Assembly: GCF_037975245.1 (NCBI RefSeq)
Contig: NC_092561.1
Location: 5,136,001-5,200,000, forward strand
Length of the DNA stretch: 64,000 nucleotides
Source: Apostichopus japonicus
Taxonomy: Eukaryota; Echinodermata; Holothuroidea; Aspidochirotida; Stichopodidae
Direction of reading: 5' to 3'
Each line of letters opens with the position of its first letter. Position 1 is the stretch's first letter. Below, piece by piece: positions 23,746 to 37,000 of the stretch. The notes under the pieces are model-generated. The model did not search any database. It saw nothing but the letters and a program-made list of their open reading frames with translations, and was not told the DNA's origin. A program made the position numbers and the translations under genes.

Positions 23746-24404
23746 CAACCTGGATGCAGCTACACTGTGCTGGTGTACTGTACATGCATGTAATTTTCTG
23801 TATGTTGTAGTGTACGTATTAAATGCACAATTTATGATGATCAGTGCAGACAATGGTGGACACACATAGAGGTAGGCTACAGCCTGGATGATATTAACAT
23901 GACTACAGTAAGTGGTAATTACTGACTGCAGTGAAGCCATATAATCTGGCTACTGTACTGATAATAGCTGGAATATACCATTGTACAGTAGTTGTATATA
24001 TTAATTACCATTTCATTACTAAAAACTCTACATACATACTGCACACCTTTGAGGAAAACTGTCTTTTAATGCAAAGCATTATAATTTGTGGAATGACATC
24101 TTGCTTAAAAAGATGACCTATAAAATACAGCAGTTCCCAGTACATCAAAACCCAAAGCTCAACAGACAATTAGTTCCAATAGTACTAGATTGCACTGTAA
24201 TACGGTGTATGTACAATTGTCAATACTGTACGATGTCCTGTACCTTGCTATGTACAGTAAGTCAAAATTATTGCCATTTTCTTCATTATTTGATACAGTA
24301 CATGAAAATTGCCTATGATCCTGCTAATGTACTACACTACACAATAGTATTCACAGGATTTTAGCACAAGTATGCAAAACAACATGATCTCTTTTCGTAA
24401 AGTC

Positions 24405-25322
24405 TTTAAAGGGACAGTGTGTTGGTGATAATACACCAGACCAGTGACAGACTAATAGTGTTTATTCTGTGTTATATTGACAATATTGTAACCTTGTAAT
24501 GTACATGTGCATGTAATGTGCATTGAAAACTCGCCCCAAACCCATGCGACCATCTGAAAAAGTTAACTTTTCGTTGCTTGCAAGTGACGTTTTGTTCGTG
24601 TCGCTACAAAATGCAGACAGTACAGTAATGAAACGTGATACCTTATCTTTAGCTGGACCTGAGATGTCCATCGCTGTATTGTTGTACACTGTGCTGTGGG
24701 TATTGACCGCAGCTTTATGTACTGACTGTACACTAGTGTCTAATTACCGATGGTAGCAAGCTGTGTGTTTGTATTTTCTGGGATCGATGGTGGTGTCTAA
24801 CACTTCTGCTACACCTCATTCGAAACTAGGTCAGATTAACGGCATTAGACGTTTATTTTTGTGCGAGTCTTCACCCCCATTAAATGGACAGTATGTTGGT
24901 GATAACTGATACCACATCAGACCAGTGACAGACTACAATATAGTGTGTACTCTGTGTTATATTGACAATATTGTACTCTTGTAATGTACAACTACTTTGA
25001 AGGGACAGTATGTTGGTGATAACACACTAGACCAGACGCATACTACAGGTACAATATAGTTTGTACTTTGTGTTATGCTGACAATATTGTACCATTGTAA
25101 TGTACAGCTACTTTAAAGGGACAGTATGTTGGTGATAACACACCAGACCTGTGACAGACATACTACAATAGTGTGTGCCGTGTTATATTGACAATATTAC
25201 ACCCTTGTAATGTACAGCTACTTTAAAGGGACAGTATGTTGGTGATAACTGATAACACACCAGACCAGTGACATACTACAATAGTGTGCTCTGTGTTTCA
25301 CTGACAGTATTGTACCCTTGCA
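24405..25322. repeat. Tandem repeat of about 114 bp, five units
   Basis: Units start near 24405, 24888, 24999, 25113 and 25227 with AAGGGACAGTATGTTGGTGA, and each contains CACCAGACCAGTGACAGAC, TATTGACAATATTGTAC and CTTGTAATGTAC. The first unit is separated from the rest by the duplicated block at 24519-24872. Confidence 0.82.
24519..24872. repeat. Segmental duplication, copy 2
   Basis: Second copy of 23378-23745, about 1.14 kb downstream in the same orientation. It is flanked on both sides by units of the 114-bp tandem repeat. Confidence 0.8.
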
Positions 25323-26143
25323 CCAGTCCTGATGATAGGTCCAAATGAATAACATGCAAACATTAAAATTTACCCTCATTATGCATGCCATTATTAACAT
25401 AATCATGTAGTAAACTGATACCTATCCTAATTATACTGGGCCTAAGTCATCTTTTTTTTAATTCTGAGATGTTCCCTTCAAATCATAAAAATTCTTAAAA
25501 TGGTGAGCCTAGGCTATACAGGCTCTTTTTCCACATGGATTATCCCTTTTGTAAAGGAATGAGGAAATAAAAGGGTTTGTTTGACAACATGTCAACACTG
25601 CCTTTAGCTAACAGCAAACATAAATTGCAACTTTAATCTCTTTTTTAAACATAACTTTAAAAACACATGCACTGACTGCTATAGCAAGTTAGCAAACACT
25701 GGATATAAGACAATTATGCATACATGTACATTACAATAAGTTTGCTAGGGATAGGCTACAAATCAATAAAGTGATTGTACAGGTGCAAGTTTTTTTTGTT
25801 TGTTTTTTCTTTACACATTTGAAAAAGTTTCCAATGTGAAAAGTGAAACAGTTTATCTTCTCAGAGATGACAGTTCTGTTTGCTCTGTTTCACACGATGC
25901 AACAAATGTACAATATAAGAAAAGATATTTAGATAAAAACAGCATGACATTTATATGTACACACAGCGCTCTATCTATGATCATATGGTCATGTTTCCTT
26001 ATTTGCTAAAGTGAATGAATGATGAAAATGATTGAAAGGTATAGCACTCAGAAGACTTGTAGTACTAGTATGTCTACATTCATGAGTAGACTATGGTATG
26101 ATGGTGCAGTATATAGTAAATTCACCCTATAGTAAGGACATTA
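25323..26143. other. No gene found
   Basis: AT-rich sequence without a recognisable domain or repeat. Confidence 0.35.
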
Positions 26144-26347
26144 ATGTTCATTCAAAGGATGACAGTAATGGCGATCACGCTGATTTTGCTCAGCTGTTTA
26201 GTTCTATCATTTTGCAATGTGATTTCATCAATGATTGGACCAGATTCTGCCAGAAATAGAAAAAAATTATTCGTGCAAAGGTCGGGAGTTTCGACTGCTG
26301 GAAGCAAGGAAAATTCTACTGAACCTTCATGCACGCGCCAAAGTTAA
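26144..26347 (+). CDS. Candidate small secreted peptide (unverified ORF)
   Basis: An ATG-started frame of 67 codons, or 62 from the second ATG at 26159. From the second ATG the N-terminus MTVMAITLILLSCLVLSFCN looks like a signal peptide. It is followed by a polar segment with a basic cluster (ARNRKK) that could be a prohormone-type cleavage site, then a Ser/Thr-rich tail with one Cys. No family is recognised, there is no clear TATA or splice support, and only one short exon is seen. It may be a chance ORF. The hydrophobic start and the basic site are the only reasons to list it. Confidence 0.25.
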   Translation: MFIQRMTVMAITLILLSCLVLSFCNVISSMIGPDSARNRKKLFVQRSGVSTAGSKENSTEPSCTRQS

Positions 26348-26788
26348 CTGTGTTATTCCGCTACTGTAAATGGGGCGAAATAATCCACAAAAGTGTCTCA
26401 AAATACAAAATTGGTGTTTCTTAGTTTCACTGTGGAAATTTTGTCCCATTTAGTTTAAAGGTTTTTGTACTGTAGACTAAACTTGCAATTGAAAAAGTGG
26501 TTACAATTAGACAAATACAAAACTACAGTGTCTATCAGTGCAGCTATGTATGTTTAACACAGGATGCGAATTGAGGGGACATGCAAAGTAACTGTATATC
26601 ACTTTGTAAGTAGAATGCCCTTTGGTACTGTATAAGTACAACTGGTGCAATTTCATTCAGCAGCAATGAATCGCTCTTTAAAATCTACAGTACATATAAA
26701 TGCATGTATACTCTTGTGCTGATTACGTAACTTAGGGAAATTACCAGGAGGTACAAAACTAACTGAACTGTCACAAATCCGTGGTTAC

Positions 26789-27095
26789 AGGGATGTGCTC
26801 ACACTGGGCAGTGGCGCCAGGCATTTCTGAATGGCGCCCTGCACACACAGTGTTGTAAACATTTTCGCCCGTTCATTTTTGTTATGGTTAATTTAACAAA
26901 TTTTACCATTTCCAAAATATGCACAGAAGTTAGCACCAAAATAGGACAAAGATAGCACCATTTGCCATCTAAGCATACTTCATTTGCAAAACTTTTTTGA
27001 AGGGGGAGGGGGCCTTAGGGGTGGGGGTTACCCAGACTTGGATCACACAACTGCACAAATCTGCCTGGCACTCAAATATTCCTAAGCACATCCCT
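26789..27095. mobile_element. hAT MITE, 307 bp
   Basis: The ends AGGGATGTGCTCA and TAAGCACATCCCT are inverted repeats. The target duplication GTGGTTAC (26781-26788 and 27096-27103) is perfect. The right part has a G-rich tract (GGGGGAGGGGGCC). Non-coding. Confidence 0.88.
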
Positions 27096-27103
27096 GTGGT
27101 TAC

Positions 27104-30100
27104 TCTATACTCTACTGTATATAATTAACAGTGTTGAAAGGTACACAGCAAATAAGCAATCCATGGAAGAAGGAAAATAGTGTGCACAATACTGTAGCTT
27201 ACAGTGAACTCAGGAAATGTGAACACTTGTAGGAAATGAATTAAATCATGTCTTTGACATTTAAAAAGAGTTGAGTTATTTAAAAGCAAGTTTATCGGTA
27301 ATTGTGGAAATTAATATCAAGATGTTAAAGTTAGAGGACGCCAGGCATTTTGTTATCAGTGCCAGGGTATTGGTTTTATTTCAAGCACTGATCAGGCTAT
27401 ATTTTATGTGGTATTGCAAATGCTTGATATACAGTATGCCATATATGGAAGAATTAAATTGCTACACAATATGATGTTATGTACATGTAGTAATACAGTA
27501 GCAGTTTTTCTTTAACACAGGAACCATTTTAATTTGGATGGGCTTACAAATAATGCGCACAAATCTGGATGTTCACTAAAGTGAACCCTGCTGATGTAAA
27601 ATCTTTCTGTGAAGGACAGGGCCATGGTACAACAGTACGACCATAATGGTTGGCTGCACCTTAACCGTCCTGCATCGTGTCAACAGAGTGCATACTACAT
27701 ACGTTGCTTACCATCCAGGGTCAAGGGTACACTGACTGCTGAGGGCAAAAAGTACTGTACCTTGCTGGAGATTTGTTAGAGTTCAAAATTATTTCAAGAC
27801 ACTAAAAAAAAAATCTTACAATTGAATGATGTTCTCAGCTGATTATGAAAACTGCTTTGAGGCTAACTGACGGTTGCACAATGCAATGTTTGTAGCAGTT
27901 TGAATATCAGTAACTACCTAACTTTTTTACTGTACGCACAGTAGGCCTAACCTTGTGAGCACACTGCTTAAAATCAGGAATCAGTATCGAGAAAATTCTG
28001 CAAAGAGGTAAACGGTAGCCTGATCAAACTTTACCGGTGCTTGCAAACGATCTTTGACCTGGAATTTAGGGCCCATAAATTAGATGGTGTTCTTAAATGT
28101 TCTAAGCACCTTTGTGTTTACAATTTTGTCACTGTGAACAGACCTACCAGCAAATACTATTAGCTATACAAAATTTGGATACCAAACCTAATAAGGAAAA
28201 CAAATTAAATAAAATTTTGCTCTAAAATACTTTAAGAAACGCTTTAATAGAATTTTCACCATAATAGGTTGAAAATTGAATCCAATATTGTTAAGTTGAC
28301 ACATGTATGGAACACCTATGGAACACTTACTCTATTTAGTTATCATTCCAAAATTTAAGTCCTGGGAATCGATTTCTGTCAAAGGAAACACTGTAAAAAG
28401 CTTTGGAGCATTGCAAAATAGACCATCTGGGTAATGGAATTTTCCCAGATGAATAGTAGTTGTAAGGTCAAAGTCAAATCTAGACTAATTGACTTTGGCA
28501 GTGACTCAAACTGTGTACACTGGTAAACAAACAGAAAGACAGACAACAAACACACACCCACTATACTACAATGAAATGGGTTATTATCACCACTGTGAAA
28601 TTATATTTACATAAATGCTTAAAAAGGAACTTTGAACACTTCCATTAAGCTGTCAAAAGAAACAAAAGGCAATGCATCTATAAATAATTTCTTGTTTGTA
28701 AACAAATTTGTTGGTACTTCAATCAACAACAAAGTATTAGTTTATTGCTAAGAATGGCAAACCGGAGAGAAAAACTTTGACCACAGTATACATTCACATT
28801 TCAGAAATGTAGGTAAACTGATGTTTTCAAAAGTAAGTTTAAGGTTTCAAACCTTTACATTAATTATTTCAGATATTAGGGAGAAGCTAAAAGTGGATGG
28901 TCAGTTATCTCATAAAACATAAGGAAAATGATGATGATGATGATGGAATAATTGCTTGCTACATTAGCTTCTAGTACCTTAAAGAAAAAGATGTTGTTAC
29001 ATCAATTCAACACTATCTTTGAAGACTGCAAAATTAGTATGCACTTTCTATGCTATTAGGACACACATTTCCATAAGTACATTTTAGATTAAGTATTCTT
29101 TACAGAATTATGTGCATTAATCTATTTACATCTGAAATGGTTATTTCAATATTTTAAGATGTGAGGTGTAAACATCTCGGTCTACCGGAATTTAGACCTA
29201 CTATATTGGCTAGGATTCACCAACCTTGCATATGGAAGTATACAAGCCATGAAACTACCTCTTTTGGCCTCTGTCACTTAAGGCACTATATTATACCTAG
29301 CATGATACATGTGAACACAACATAGGGTCCTGGGCTAGGCTAATCTGAATTAGATTCAAGTTATGGTTAGAGGTACAACTGTAGCCCAACTGGTTTAGTA
29401 CCTAGGCTAAGTTAGGTATGACTTCAGTCAACAAAACTGTACAGCGTTTCAAAGACCAAATTCTTTTCACAGTATTGTTTCGATAGAGACATATGCGACT
29501 GAATGCCTACATTAGGCTAAAGACAGTGCGCAATTGCAAAATAATATGTAATAAAATTCAAGAGTTGCAGTATTCTGCAACTAAGCAAAAGACAGTTAAG
29601 ACCTAACAGTAAGGCATATCGTTAGGCTTGACGTAGGCCTACAATAGCGAAATTCCAAACAGCTGATCATAGCCGTACCTTCAACGTTACAATAATAACG
29701 TAATGTACAATCGTAACTCACTCCTACATAGGCCTACATAACTTAGGTAGGTTGCACTTGCATCATTCACTTACATCAGCTTCAGTTTAATCGTTAGTGT
29801 CGTGAAATGATCTCGATAAATATAACATTACCCATACCAGAAAGTATAAGAAACGATGTTGAGAACGGCTCTACAATATACGGAGGCGATCAATATGGCG
29901 AGCAGCAGGTCAAGGACTGCTACCTTTCCACAAGTCTGACATCGAATATATTAGGCTACATAATTCAACAAGGGAATTTTTTGTTGACAAAATACATCTG
30001 TAACCTTTGTATGACCCCGTACGATATTATTGAAAGAAAATACCGCCCTCTATTGGGCACCGCAGCTCCACCGCAGCCGTCGCTTGGCATGTGTCACAAA

Positions 30101-31478
30101 GGCCTATCTGTGTGGTGGTTGGTAATATCAAAACATGGGAGCAAATATCAAAAGTATTAATGCCCAATAATCCGGAAGGAAAAACGATTCGTTGAGTTCT
30201 ATTTAAAAAGATTTGAACGAAATCAAGGAGGGCATGCAGTCACCGCATATTTGTCCAAATAGACGATCCAGTTTTGCTCATAGAAATAAGTTTTGATAGC
30301 AAAAAAGATCAAAGACTAGAGTCAACTATTTTTGATTTGTTCCCATAATTATCATTCACCTCTGAGAAATTTAAGTAGATATTAACTGTTGATGTGTCAA
30401 ACTCTAAAGATATTGGGAAAATTTTGTTTCCAGTTTATTTGTTCTCAGTCTCAGGCTTGCATGGGTTTCAAGATGTATAGAACATGTTATATTTCTCAGT
30501 CCATATGTATCTTTTCGTTTTAACGACGATAACTTTATACAAAATATATGATATACGCCTAACCTAACATTGAATTCCTTTTGGAGCCTTTTTCATGTAC
30601 TAATTCGTACTGAATGCATTGAAAATAAATTCGTTTCAGCAAATTGAAATCTGATGTTGAACTTTCTTTTCGTAAAAGTGTCATGGTTTGATGCTTATTG
30701 ATTTATATATTTTGGATGTTTCTGAGAAGCTGACAGCAGTGGTTCCCCTCGGAAAGGTAATTTTCTTGTGTTTGCGGTGGGTTGTGCCGGTAAGCTTTCG
30801 ATGCTGCAACAGCTTACTGTAACAGTCACTCATCTTCTCTATCTATATAAGTTATAAGAGATCTGTGGTTGCAATCATTTGGGAGCTCCTAAAAACATGC
30901 TTACCAATTTCTTCCAGTGATAACAAAATCCTTTGCATTCCAACGATGAATGGCGGTGGAGCCGGAGGAGGAAGGGGAGCTAGGGGAGCCGGAGGGGGAT
31001 AGGTGGTGAAAGGGGATGGAGAGGGCGGTGAACATGTCCCCCTTCCCTAAGATTTGTGCGAGAAAATCACGAAGGAGCGCGTTTTCCAAGTTGAGAAGTC
31101 CCCATTTGTCGTAATGAAGGGTACGCTATTTTCCATTATTACAAAAATTCTTCCTTTTTATTAAGACACAAAGTATGCCCTTTTGTCGGAAAGAAAAATA
31201 GAAATAGTCAAATAATAATAGCAAACAAGTACTTGAATTTTTCGTTCTGAGGTGATTTTTGGGAGGAAGAATTTAAGAAGAAGGGTACCGGCCCAACAAG
31301 ATCCGCGTGCCTCCTCCCTGGCTGAAAAACTGTTTCTTATCACAATTGCAGTCTCTGGTCAAGGCATTTGTTAAATTGTGTTACTATAGTCATCTAATAG
31401 AGGACGCTGATCCACTATGTGAAGAACAAGACAAGTAGGCTCAGTCAGTAGGAGTGAGGGCGTATACTGAATGGGGAT
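27104..31478. other. Intergenic; no supported gene
   Basis: Only short frames. A GC-richer patch at 30900-31125 contains a minus-strand open stretch ending in a GTAAGC donor (ITGRNW|GTAAGC) but has no ATG. A plus-strand frame at 29807-30160 (117 codons) has no recognisable domain. GATGATGAT repeat at 28929-28944. Confidence 0.35.
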
Positions 31479-31511
31479 CTGCAACGTTCAACCGAGGGTT
31501 GAACGTTGCAG
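31479..31511. repeat. Perfect 15-bp palindrome with 3-base loop
   Basis: CTGCAACGTTCAACC (31479-31493), GAG, then the exact reverse complement (31497-31511). It lies at the outer end of the inverted duplication that copies part of the transporter gene. Confidence 0.9.
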
Positions 31512-32425
31512 GTCGACATTATACGTCAGTACATAATGTTCCATAGATAAGTTCAGTATTTCCAAGGTTATATTTTACCAATAGAAGCACTGATAAAACA
31601 TTGCACCACCTACCGGCCGGTATAATGTGTACATACTACTAAAAGACAAGGCCCAATTGACGGCCCGTAACTGACTCAGCCAGCATAGCGATTTGAAACG
31701 TTATTTATTGAACTACCCTATCGGATCACAATACTGTCGTGATGTGTAAACTATGAATTATTAGAAAGCGCGATATTCACTCCGTCGATTAGACTGTGGG
31801 TCTATAATACGTCATCGGAAAGGAGTAAAATTTTCGAGCACCTTGTCCAATTGCAGAGTTTCGTATATGTTTAGCAATGGAGGATTGTCATTTCTTTGTC
31901 ATTGGTTTTGTCGAATTGTCGACCGAAACGACTTATAACTTTGGCAAGTCGGACAATCAAGGCTGGTCTGCACAACGTATTATAGACCTAAAAATTACCT
32001 ACATAGACATAGAATCTTCCTTTTTTTCTGGGAGAATCGTATTGTTTCATCCTTTTAGCAACATGGCCACAATCATGCGTGATCTTCTCATACTTACCGG
32101 AAGCAAATCCTCCAAAATTTACAACGAGCCCATCACAGATGCATGAAAGGACCATAGCTTGTTGAAAGTGTCTACTACACACCGCTGTGGGCAAAAGGCC
32201 AAACGTGGCGCTATTGATAACGCCCAGACAGAAGCCGCTTATAAACGTCAAAACAGTCAGTATATATTGACTACTTGACAAAGCGCAACCCAGTAGAGAA
32301 ATGCCGTTGATAACACTTAGTGCAAACCATCGAGTTATTGAATTTATCTTCCCGTAATAAAACAACGCTACCACTGCTATCTTCCCTAAGAAACCGTCCA
32401 TGCCTCCGGAAGTCGAGAGCAAAAC
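31500..32425 (-). repeat. Inverted copy of 44625-45595 (SLC16 exon 3 end plus intron)
   Basis: The reverse complement of this arm aligns with the transporter gene from the middle of exon 3 (TGTTTTGCTCTCGACTTCC) through the donor (TTCCGGTAAGTATGAG) and about 650 bases into intron 3, with scattered substitutions and small indels. Homology stops at about 32425 in mid-exon without a splice acceptor, so the copy came from DNA rather than mRNA. The two arms are about 12.2 kb apart and enclose exons 1 and 2. Confidence 0.88.
32093..32425 (-). pseudogene. Partial SLC16-like exon copy (truncated, still open)
   Basis: About 110 residues matching the second half of exon 3 of the transporter gene. It starts at LLSTSGG and ends FGGFASG at the preserved donor. 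It covers the transmembrane segments after the central loop. About 14 residues differ (for example GGMGG to GGMDG, FHYGK to FYYGK, GIGVQFGG to GLVVNFGG) and there is no stop or frameshift. It lacks the N-terminal half, an acceptor and the last exon, so it is unlikely to make a transporter. The open frame suggests recent origin or residual constraint. Confidence 0.7.
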
Positions 32426-33846
32426 AGGTGTAACACGAGTGCGGACCAGCGAGTTGGCTTTTAAAGGTCGGCTGTATATAGACCCCAACTATAGCACGCT
32501 ATCATGGAAAAGTTTCTTGAGATTACGTACACGACCTGCCTTTGGTTGTAAAATGACCTCCTTTTAACCAATTAGTCTGCAACGCCTGCCACTTATTTGT
32601 TCTTGTGTGAGGGTCTTTGTGTGAATGCTGTATCATCATTAACTTAAATGTAGACATAGACATATTTCCACACAGTGAGTGTTTACACAAAGAGCCTAAT
32701 GGTGTTAAGGAGCTACGCAGGCTAATTGTAGAGCCTGAGGTCGATTTACGACCGTGGCAGGTCGAATACGTTATCCCAAAACTTTCCTAGCTATAGCGTA
32801 CTATAATTGGAACCAATAAAGCAGATCTTTAACATCCATTGTTATCGAGTTACAGCCAGAATTGTACATAGGGTGGCCACTGATATGACATCAAGCTGGA
32901 GGACACAGACCAGGAGATGACGTAACAAGAGGTTGCTGGTCATGAACAATGTTTCAACGCATGCAGAAATGCCCTGCAGTCTAACATTTCACGATCAAGT
33001 TAATACTAAGTCTTGTAAAATGCAGGCTGCACCAGGGTTGTAGCTCTATGGAAAAAGAAAAGAAAAAAGCCTCTCACACACACACAATTTCAATACAGAT
33101 AATGAAGCTGGAAAAGTATAATGTTAATTGAAATGAAAGTGTACTTGTTTGCACAAGTGCAATTACATGTACCTATATGTATATACATGAGGATATATGT
33201 ACGTACATAAACTGGTATTAGTGAAGTGCACGTCCAGGTGGAGTTTTAAAAACACGGTGTAGCTGTATAGGATTCCGTAAACTTCGAACATAGACTGCTT
33301 GGTTTTGCTTCAATCGACTGATTTAAACGGTGAGTTTGTACCGCAATAGTCGTTTACTGCATGTATACAAAGTATGTTGCATTAGCTATACGCCATTGCC
33401 AGGCACACGCACACATATTACGTACATACTTACACGCATTCACACCCGCACACAGCAAGAATGTTTCAGTGCATGAAGAAAAATGCTTTTGAAGGGTGGC
33501 AGTCATATGCACGTTGAACTTTCAATATTTGTCACCATTTTTCGACTTCCTTAGTCTTATACTTAGTCTTCACTGAAACAATATTATAACATATAATTAG
33601 ACATTATTATTTGACTATCTAGCAATACTAATACTGATGACCAGTATCTGCAACATATATGGGTGGAGTTGTCACGTGTCATTGAAAAGAGTTTTGTACA
33701 TGCGTAGAGTGAAATCACGTCCCCGTGTTACGACGAAGGTTTCAACAATATTTAATAACATAAATGACATATAGTATACGCACAACGCATGAGAGTTGAA
33801 AGTCATCACAATTCTGGGTTCTCTGTTAACATTATCGAAAGATACA
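32426..33846. other. Upstream region of the SLC16-like gene
   Basis: Should contain the promoter and 5' UTR of the gene starting at 33847. No TATA box or initiator can be assigned with confidence. Has CACACA and ACACAC tracts near 33074 and 33412. Confidence 0.35.
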
Positions 33847-34015
33847 ATGGATAAATGGATCGTCTTAGTGGCCTGCTGTGCTCGTTCGTTTCTCGTATCC
33901 GGATGTCTAAAGTCAAATGGAGTTTTGCTCGATGAAATGGTTCTTCGGCTATCTACCACACATGCCACTGTTGCATGGATCTTCTCGTTACAAAATGGAT
34001 TATCATACATAATGG
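33847..34015 (+). CDS. SLC16-like gene, exon 1
   Basis: Codes for residues 1-56. ATG context ATACAATGG. TM1 is WIVLVACCARSFLVSG, followed by KSNGVLLDEM (the K/S-x-G-V motif common after MCT TM1). Donor ATGG|GTGGGT, phase 1. An in-frame ATG at 33796 would add 17 residues; the site at 33847 aligns better with the family start. Confidence 0.85.
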
Positions 34016-37000
34016 GTGGGTTTTGAAGAAGATTTTTTTTGGTGCTTTTGTCCACATTTTATTGTTATCTTTGTCAAACTTAGTCTGTTGTGTGATGGCA
34101 AGGAAAACAACGTGCATGCACGTATTGAAATCAACTTGCGCGAGAAAAAGTCAGAATGATTTATTTTTTTCTGTTCCATATTCTTCTTTGCACTATTAAG
34201 GGTATAAAGGTACTCCAAATCTTGAATGAGTGAAATATTATGACACAATTGATTACGAGCTGTGATACACTACAAGGACTTTTAATTTATTTTATGCCAC
34301 AAGACGGAGGCAAGGGGGGGGGGAGGGGAGGGGTAGCGCGCACGCCCCACTGTCTGCTTCCCCCTGAGATTTCCACTTCCTAAATGAATAAAGACATACG
34401 ATAATGTGAACGCCTGGACAGTATGCGCTATTTCAGTTGGTCATAGCGAAATGTTCTTATAATTACTTCTGATTTCATTAGTCAGTAGTGTGCTACCTCA
34501 AGATTCTAGGCACGTATTGAATGAATGGCGTCCAAAAAATACACTCATCACACGGTATATGTACGATCGCGGATGCTATGACCGTGCGTTTGGTTTGGTT
34601 TCACGAGTTTTGTTAGAAAAACAATAAACGTAGATCTGAGAGCTCCTACGATTTAACCAGCGTGAACCCAGAAGCGCTTAATAAATGTAATTATGATACA
34701 ACATGTGTTGATGTTGTAGACATATGTATAACAAGATGATTTTGTTTTTGTGTGCAAACTTTCAGAATGTTTCCGTTTGGTTTAAGTTTCCATTTTATTA
34801 ATCATGAAAAAGGTTCTAATTTACACCCGGATGTTAAATAGATAATTCTTTCTTAAATAAAGTCTAATCACTTGTCAGATGTGAATTTTGTTAAAATATA
34901 TTTATGACTGGCATATCATATCAAGGACCAAACAGAAGTAAACTTGAAGATTTCTAGATGTGAGTCCCCCCCCCCCCCTTGGACCTAGCCGGGGCTTTGT
35001 CCTTGGACCCCATCAGGGGCTCTATGGCGGGCCCCTGGACCCCACCTTATAAAGGCTTTGCGACACAGCGCTCACTCCTTCATTTTTATCCATGTTCAGT
35101 CATTTATGCCCCTCCGCCACTTTTCATTTGGGATTGACGCCCATGTCACACTCTTTGCTTCTCTCTTTCTAGCTCCTGTTACAACGTCCCTCGCGAAAAC
35201 ATTTGGGAAGAGGCCAACTGCGATATGTGGAGGTGTATTGACAGGATTATCATACATTTATTGTGGTATATATGTAAGATCTCCTTGGCAACTCTTACTG
35301 GCATTCGTCGTATCTGGTGAGTATGTAAAGAATAAAATACAAGTAGTAAATCACTGAAAGACTACGAACCGCTATTTGTTTAATATCGTTACAAGAAAAG
35401 AAAAAACATAAGTACCGGTAAAATGTCAGAATATAACTAGTTAACATCATCATTCTAACGTTAACATCAACATATTTGTTTCAATATCAGTATATCAGAA
35501 ATAACATGAACATGTTACAACTCAACTTCAGAATGTCAAGAATTATATAAACAGTTCTACTCAATCTGAGAAACGCATAAGGTTTTGTTTGAACCTACAG
35601 ACGTTTATCGGCGCTGTCATTCGTTTCACAATTGCAGAATTTATACCAACATGTTCAGAAACATGTTGAAGATGGCGTTCCGTATTATGTAGACAGTACG
35701 AAACTTCAATCGATAGTCAGGGCAAAATTGACATGGTAGTATACTTTTGTTGGCGATTGCGAATACCGAGAGCTAAAACGTTCTATAAATATCTATAAAT
35801 ATAGCAAACTAAAAGGAGAGATTTACTGGTATGTTGAAAGTCAACTTGTGTTTCAGAGCGGTATAGTATGATATAACTATGATACATGAGCGTGTTATTC
35901 TTTTTATATTGGTATGCCGACGGCTAAACAGATTGACATGCCGAAGGCCAAATGAAAACATCAGAGATATACGCTGCTGATTAACTCTAACGATAGCTTT
36001 GAACCAACATCCACAGTTGTTTCGAAAATATCGGCTTGAACATTTAGTTTGAACATATAGTTGTGCTAGTTTTGAACATATAAGGTGAGGTAGGTAGTTT
36101 TGCAAATAGTGAACGATAAACAATAGGACGGTGAATTCAACCAAAAATCGCATACTGTTAGACTATATACATGACACTGTGCTTCTTCTGAAATTGCACA
36201 ACAGTTTCAAAAACTAGAGTACCATAACCATGTAGTGCATATTGGTGATGGAACGGAACTGGAATGTCCATGAACGGCTAAATGCAATTCGTGGCCGTCT
36301 TCTCGCCTGGAACGTATACGCTTCCCGTATACCTTAAGGTAAGGGCCTGGAAACTCGAGATAGGGTATTTGGGCCCTGCATTCGGGTATATCAGCAACAA
36401 ACATATATATATAAATATATTAAAATAACCCACCACATACTACAAGCTTTCCTACGTAAGAGTTACTTGTGCACAAACTTTTGGCGAAAAACTTTCAAAT
36501 GGGTAATTTTACCAACGGTTTGCGTTCGTACATTGTTTAAAATTGACATTCAAGGGTATTGCTATACTTCAAGGGTATTTATGAGTGTAAATCGATATTG
36601 TTTAATGGGTAAATCTTCCCGCTCTGTTTAAACTTTAAAATGTGTAAAAGTAAGTAGGCCTGACGTTTCGATCCTAGCAGGATCTTCATCTGAGGCTGAA
36701 TGACAAGTAACAGAAACTACAAGGGACAACTTACAAGCACAGAATCCAGATAGTTTAAAGAGTAGGGTGACCACAAAAGAAATTGATGTTAGAGGATTAG
36801 TTGACAAAGGGTGGAGAAAAGAAAGAAACCAGAAGAGGGTAGAGGAGAGGTGGAGATAAACTGTAAATGGACAAAGAGAAGATTAAGACGTAGGAAATTA
36901 ACTGAAGAAGGACAAAGATTGGAAAGTGTGGTGAAGAGAGATGGAAGAGAGCTAGTAGAAGAGGGGTGACAGAAGGGAAACAAGGGGAGATGGAGACGGG

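Noticed and set aside
29807-30160. 117-codon plus-strand frame
   Set aside because: No domain, no repeat match, poor codon pattern; probably chance.
30901-31089. Minus-strand frame ending at a GTAAGC donor
   Set aside because: No ATG (the start would be TTG), low-complexity Ser/Pro-rich content and no recognisable partner exon.
35058-35172. Upstream extension of SLC16-like exon 2 to an ATG at 35058
   Set aside because: The acceptor CTCTCTTTCTAG at 35172 and exact phase match with exon 1 show this part is intron.
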